Shown: positions 60,850-64,000 of the stretch, piece by piece
How positions within the stretch are numbered: position 1 is the stretch's first letter
Layout: each line of letters begins with the position of its first letter
Assembly (NCBI RefSeq): GCF_000968535.2
Contig: NC_016112.1
Location: 1,922,001 to 1,986,000 of the forward strand
DNA length: 64,000 nucleotides
Reading direction: 5' to 3'
Source: Methylotuvimicrobium alcaliphilum 20Z
GTDB lineage: Bacteria; Pseudomonadota; Gammaproteobacteria; Methylococcales; Methylomonadaceae
Position numbers and translations under genes: made by a program
Notes under the pieces: generated by a model
What the model was told of the DNA's origin: nothing
Databases searched by the model: none
Seen by the model: only the letters and a program-made list of their open reading frames with translations

Positions 60850-61500
60850 CTACTGTTTATCGATCATGTCTTCAATGCGTAATGCATCGCCCAGCGCTTT
60901 TATCAACAGCCATCCCGCGTGTTCGATCGAATCGCCGAAGGCGACGATGCCGTCTTGGTGGCCGAGCATACTGAATACCGGCCTATCGTCGAGTCGTCCG
61001 GATTGAAAGAGCTCGGCAACGGCTCGAGCCATTTGCGGAGTTCCGTAAGCGGCATCGGCCGGCGTATGGGGGAGGGCGAGTTCGGCGGTTTTTTGCCAAA
61101 TTTCGGGGCTATGAATATGAATGACCGAACGAATCGAGACGTCTTGACTATAAACGCAGGCATGAGTAATCGCTTCCGAAGACGGCTTGGTCAAACCTTT
61201 AGATTGTAGAAAATACCGCTCGATATCGATATTCCATACTTCGCAGTAATGCTCGCGGCTCAATTCTTCGATGTGACCGGTTTGCGTTCCGCTGATAATA
61301 AACTTATTGCTATTGAGGTCAGGCTTCAAGCTGATGTTGCCGTATCCGAGCCCACCGTAACGTGCGGGATCTTTGCCAATCAAGCCAAGCTTGAATAAGA
61401 TCGAACGCCATGCGTTGAGCGAGCTTAAGGAAATCGCTTGATCGATAGGCCGGTTTTGATGATCGAAGCGAAATTTAATGACGCCTTCTTGTTCTTGCAT
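60850..61500 (-). CDS. Class II aldolase/adducin-family protein
   Basis: A 216-residue protein of the fuculose-1-phosphate aldolase/adducin type. LSSLNAWRSILFKLGLIGKD opens the domain. GLGYGNISLKPD is the phosphate-binding loop, GTQTGHIEELSREHYCEVW follows, and VIHIHSPEIWQ holds two zinc-binding histidines. PVFSMLGHQDGIVAFGDSIE follows with a third. It catalyses aldol cleavage of an unidentified sugar-phosphate, or may be a diverged relative. The start is taken at the ATG at 61500; the longer frame (34 residues more) has no matching N-terminus in the family. Confidence 0.78.
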   Translation of the reverse strand: MQEQEGVIKFRFDHQNRPIDQAISLSSLNAWRSILFKLGLIGKDPARYGGLGYGNISLKPDLNSNKFIISGTQTGHIEELSREHYCEVWNIDIERYFLQSKGLTKPSSEAITHACVYSQDVSIRSVIHIHSPEIWQKTAELALPHTPADAAYGTPQMARAVAELFQSGRLDDRPVFSMLGHQDGIVAFGDSIEHAGWLLIKALGDALRIEDMIDKQ

Positions 61501-61630
61501 ATAAATGAGGGCGGGCTTAACTACGGATGGCCTGGTGCAGAGTCGACTCAGTAGCCAATATAGAGTCCTGGATTGAAGAAAACAGAAATCGTTTGAATGC
61601 AAAGGCGCTGCCGAAACAGCGCCGGTAGCG

Positions 61631-62095
61631 TTACATTTGAGATTGCAAATAATTTTGCAGGCCGATTTTTCCGATCAATTCCAATTGCGTTTCCAACCAA
61701 TCGATATGATCTTCCTCGCTGTCGAGAATATGCTCAAAAATTTCTCTGGAGACAAAGTCTTGTACCGTTTCGCAATAAGCGATCGCTTCTCTGAGTACCG
61801 GAACCGCTTGTTGTTCGAGTTTTAAATCGCAAGCCAGCATTTCCTCCGGGTTTTCACCGACCAATAATTTACCGAGGTTTTGAAGATTCGGCAGGCCTTC
61901 GAGAAACAGTATTCTTTCGATCACTAGATCGGCGTGCTTCATTTCATCGATCGATTCGTGATATTCCTTCTCGTTGAGTTTGGCAAAACCCCAGTTTTTA
62001 TACATCCTGGCATGCAAAAAATATTGATTGATTGCGGTTAGTTCGTTTTCCAAAACCTGGTTGAGATATTCGATGACTTTTGTGTCTCCTTTCAT
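61631..62095 (-). CDS. bfr: Bacterioferritin
   Basis: A 154-residue iron-storage subunit that assembles into a 24-mer with heme. [58 protein letters not shown] and EILDSEEDH-type sequence (here [17 protein letters not shown]) hold the ferroxidase residues, and Met52-region (EMKHAD) is the heme ligand site. Length matches E. coli Bfr (158). Start ATG at 62095 behind GGAGCCGCC. bfd, which mobilises its iron, lies 350 bp upstream on the same strand, with an element and a terminator between. Confidence 0.95.
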   Translation of the reverse strand: MKGDTKVIEYLNQVLENELTAINQYFLHARMYKNWGFAKLNEKEYHESIDEMKHADLVIERILFLEGLPNLQNLGKLLVGENPEEMLACDLKLEQQAVPVLREAIAYCETVQDFVSREIFEHILDSEEDHIDWLETQLELIGKIGLQNYLQSQM

Positions 62096-62214
62096 GGCGG
62101 CTCCGATAATGATAATGAGATGGTTGATGTTCGGAAAAGAGTAGCGCGATTGGCTCAAGGCTTCAAGGAAATTAAGGGGCAAGCATAAAATGACTTCCCT
62201 GAATGGTTCCCTTA

Positions 62215-62371
62215 CTCTGCATCACTGCCATTAAGTTAAGCTGTCATAAAAATAAGTAATTCTTGCATTTAGGCTCTAATGTACCTTAAAAGCTTGCCAT
62301 CCATGGCACTGGATTCCGCCAGTCCATGGCGGAATGACGGTTACCCTTAACTTAATGGCAGTGGCGCAGAG
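62215..62371. repeat. MITE-like element with 26-bp inverted ends
   Basis: CACTGCCATTAAGTTAAG at 62223-62240 is repeated perfectly inverted at 62346-62363. Together with flanking CTCTGC/GCAGAG the ends match at 24 of 26 bases over 62215-62371. The core (CCATCCATGGCACTGGATTC, GGCGGAATGACGG) resembles the core of the element at 4475-4654. Between bfd and bfr. Confidence 0.8.
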
Positions 62372-62389
62372 CCTGGGAACGATGAAAGC

Positions 62390-62432
62390 AAAAAACGGGC
62401 AAACCGATGGAGGTCAAGCATCGGTTTGCCCG
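62390..62432 (-). terminator. Strong rho-independent terminator of bfd
   Basis: On the minus strand CGGGCAAACCGATG pairs perfectly with CATCGGTTTGCCCG over 14 bp, with a nine-base loop and a U-tract of six (TTTTTT), starting 18 bases after the bfd stop. One of the clearest terminators in the window. Confidence 0.92.
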
Positions 62433-62450
62433 GTAACAGCAAGTAATCGA

Positions 62451-62648
62451 TCAGGCGAAAGCAGCTTGCGGCATCAACTGTTGTTCGGCATGGCTTTCGT
62501 CGAGAATTTGTTTGACGTGGCGGCTGCATTTGCCGCATACACTGCCGACGCCTAGACACTGATTCAGGTGTTTGCGTGAACAGTGGCCGTTTTCAATAGC
62601 GGATTTGATTTGCTTATCGGTAACCGCCTTACAGACACAAACATACAT
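62451..62648 (-). CDS. bfd: Bacterioferritin-associated ferredoxin Bfd
   Basis: A 65-residue [2Fe-2S] ferredoxin. Cluster cysteines Cys4 and Cys6 (MYVCVCKAV), then CGKC near 38-41. The DNA-free N-terminal helix-turn QIKSAIENG and LGVGSVCGKC match E. coli Bfd, which has 64 residues. It reduces the iron core of bacterioferritin, releasing Fe2+. It is expected to be induced when iron is low; a Fur box overlaps its promoter. Confidence 0.95.
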   Translation of the reverse strand: MYVCVCKAVTDKQIKSAIENGHCSRKHLNQCLGVGSVCGKCSRHVKQILDESHAEQQLMPQAAFA

Positions 62649-62680
62649 AAGTCATGCTCCAATAAATGTTGGTTATGTAA

Positions 62681-62708
62681 ATAATAACAATTCTCATTAG
62701 AATGTAAA
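62681..62708 (-). promoter_or_regulatory. bfd promoter with overlapping Fur box
   Basis: On the minus strand -35 TTTACA (62703-62708) and -10 TATTAT (62681-62686), 16 bp apart. CTAATGAGAATTGTTATTA (62682-62700) lies across the spacer and -10 box and is close to the 19-bp Fur consensus (GATAATGATAATCATTATC). This predicts repression by Fe2+-Fur. Known in E. coli for bfd; here seen directly in sequence. Confidence 0.78.
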
Positions 62709-62756
62709 GCGGTTTTTTTGGATTTGAGTAATTGATCGCAAATCGAAGGTTAGGGG

Positions 62757-62896
62757 AAAGGTTAAAGGTTAAAGGTTAAAGGTTAAAGGTTAAAGGTTAA
62801 AGGTTAAAGGTGAAAGGTTAAAGGTGAAAGGTGAAAGAGGAAAGAGGAAAGAGGAAAGAGGAAAGAGGAAAGGTGTAAGGTGTAAGGTGTAAGGTG
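62757..62896. repeat. Twenty-unit heptamer tandem repeat
   Basis: Twenty successive 7-mers without a gap: seven AAAGGTT, AAAGGTG, AAAGGTT, two AAAGGTG, five AAAGAGG, AAAGGTG and three TAAGGTG. One strand is almost all purine with T every seventh base or so. It lies between the bfd promoter and the putA stop (62909), 48 bp beyond the -35 box. It may vary in length through slippage. Confidence 0.95.
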
Positions 62897-62908
62897 GCTA
62901 TTTGGTGT

Positions 62909-64000
62909 TTAGCGTAAGTCTTGGTTCAGTAGACTGGCATTGCCGCCGATTGCGGCGGTATTGATTGTGACGGTTTGCTCGACGGCAAAGCGTTTTAGAT
63001 AATCGGGTCCGCCGGCTTTCGGGCCGGTTCCGGACAGGCCCATGCCTCCGAAGGGTTGTACGCCTACCGTCGCGCCGATCATGTTGCGGTTGATATAGAG
63101 ATTACCGACTTTGGCTTGTTGTTGAATCTTGCGTGCCGTTGCGTTGATTCGGCTGTGAATGCCCAGCGTCAAGCCGTAACCGGTGGCATTGATGTCGTCG
63201 ATTACTTGCTCAAGGGTATTGCTAGAATAGCGGACGATGTGCAGTATCGGGCCGAACACTTCTTCGGTCAGTTGCGCAAGCGAGTCGATTTCGATCAATG
63301 TTGGGGGAAAATAAGTCCCATCCGGCAATTCGGGCGGTAACGGCGATTGAAATAAAATGCCGGCATGTTGACGCATGGCTTCAACATGAGCGTTTAATTT
63401 ATCCAATGCCTTACGGTCGATGACCGGGCCGATATCGGTTGCATAATGGCCCGGATCGCCGATCGTCAACTGCTGCATCGCGCCGATCAGAAGTTCGATG
63501 ATTTTATCGGCGGTTTCGTGGGGCAAGAATAATACCCGCAAGGCCGAGCATCGCTGGCCGGCGCTATTGAACGCGGATTGCACTGCATCCAGTACCAGTT
63601 GTTCCTTATGTGCCGACGTGTCGGCTATCATTGCATTTTGACCGCCGGTCTCGGCGATCAACGGCACGATATCGGCGTGTTCGGCGAGCTGTCGATTGAT
63701 CGAACGCGCCGTTTCGGTAGAACCGGTAAACGCGACGCCGGCAATACGCGGATCCCGAAGTAACAGGGGCCCTATTTCAGAACCGATGCCCGGCACGAAA
63801 TTCAATACCGGGCCCGGAATGCCGGCTTGATGCAGAAGTTTGACGCAAGCTGCGGCGGTGAGCGAAGTTGCTTCGGCCGGTTTAGCCACGACCGTATTGC
63901 CGGCCGCTAGCGCCGCTGCGATTTGGCCGGTAAAAATGGCAATCGGAAAATTCCACGGGCTGATGCATAAAAATACGCCGCGGCCGTAATAAGTCAAAAA
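62909..64000 (-). CDS. putA: PutA: C-terminal aldehyde-dehydrogenase part, 5' end missing
   Basis: About 364 residues of the P5C dehydrogenase domain of bifunctional proline dehydrogenase/P5C dehydrogenase. GVFLCISPWNFPIAIFTGQI, NTVVAKPAEATSLTA, GVAFTGSTETA, AETGGQNAMIADTSAH (catalytic Glu), SAGQRCSALRVLF (catalytic Cys) and the C-terminal PFGGMGLSGTGPKAGGPDY. The tail TINTAAIGGNASLLN is typical of PutA. It converts P5C semialdehyde to glutamate, NAD+-dependent. The gene runs off the right edge, where the proline dehydrogenase domain is expected. Confidence 0.9.
   Translation of the reverse strand, partial: FLTYYGRGVFLCISPWNFPIAIFTGQIAAALAAGNTVVAKPAEATSLTAAACVKLLHQAGIPGPVLNFVPGIGSEIGPLLLRDPRIAGVAFTGSTETARSINRQLAEHADIVPLIAETGGQNAMIADTSAHKEQLVLDAVQSAFNSAGQRCSALRVLFLPHETADKIIELLIGAMQQLTIGDPGHYATDIGPVIDRKALDKLNAHVEAMRQHAGILFQSPLPPELPDGTYFPPTLIEIDSLAQLTEEVFGPILHIVRYSSNTLEQVIDDINATGYGLTLGIHSRINATARKIQQQAKVGNLYINRNMIGATVGVQPFGGMGLSGTGPKAGGPDYLKRFAVEQTVTINTAAIGGNASLLNQDLR

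Noticed and set aside
62757-62896. CRISPR-like array
   Set aside because: Direct heptamers without spacers; no cas genes in the window.

Overview
The window looks like chromosomal DNA of a gammaproteobacterium, most likely a type I methanotroph or close relative (Methylococcales). That placement is an inference. It rests on an HpnN-type hopanoid transporter next to an OmpA-like lipoprotein, a long pyruvate phosphate dikinase, IspG, QueG, FtsK and GlcD/GlcE of gammaproteobacterial type, a Met/Gly/Lys-rich periplasmic protein, and many small palindromic repeat elements between genes. No rRNA, tRNA, CRISPR array, prophage or full IS transposase was recognised.

Layout. 1-9 kb: glycolate oxidase glcE (cut by the left edge) and glcD, a cupin, a blue-light (BLUF) domain fused to a PsiE-like membrane domain, an OmpA-family lipoprotein, and hpnN. 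8.7-18 kb: an envelope and osmotic-stress block with a DUF389 membrane protein, two MscS-type channels (one with a BON domain), an unrecognised ATPase-like protein directly upstream of one channel, a coiled-coil stress protein, and a phospholipase D/VTT fusion overlapping an endonuclease/exonuclease/phosphatase gene. 18-31.4 kb: a sugar operon (GH63-like glucosidase, GH13 glycosidase, gluconokinase, gluconolactonase, glucose-1-dehydrogenase-like SDR) that would take an alpha-glucoside to 6-phosphogluconate. Between the last two of these genes lies a foreign-looking segment of about 6.8 kb. It holds decayed toxin-antitoxin genes and a tight kaiC-kaiB-PAS/GAF/GGDEF/EAL operon. Near-identical 40-bp direct repeats flank it, made from the 3' end of the gluconolactonase gene.

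31.5-45.5 kb: an outer-membrane protein with a possible 34-residue leader peptide, a two-component system, ppdK, a histone-deacetylase-family enzyme, a RimK-associated retropepsin-like protease, ispG, a metallophosphoesterase, and ftsK with a small membrane protein. 46-64 kb: queG, a TPR lipoprotein, a small secreted protein, an HDOD protein, a fliK-like gene behind a hydrolase lipoprotein, a secreted Pcm paired with a membrane spermidine-synthase-like enzyme, a PA0069-type radical SAM protein, the Met-rich protein, an NSS transporter, grxC, a class II aldolase, bfr, bfd with a Fur-box promoter, and the C-terminal part of putA (cut by the right edge).

Small repeats fill nearly every intergenic gap. 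Several families can be told apart by their terminal inverted repeats. They share internal modules, are nested in each other, and in one case an 8-bp target-site duplication is visible. A separate family of hairpins keeps a common tip while its stems change in compensating pairs. Just upstream of the bfd promoter lies a run of twenty heptamers. The most noteworthy items are the clock/c-di-GMP module placed inside a sugar operon, the BLUF-PsiE fusion, the MscS-partner pseudo-ATPase, and the nested repeats.
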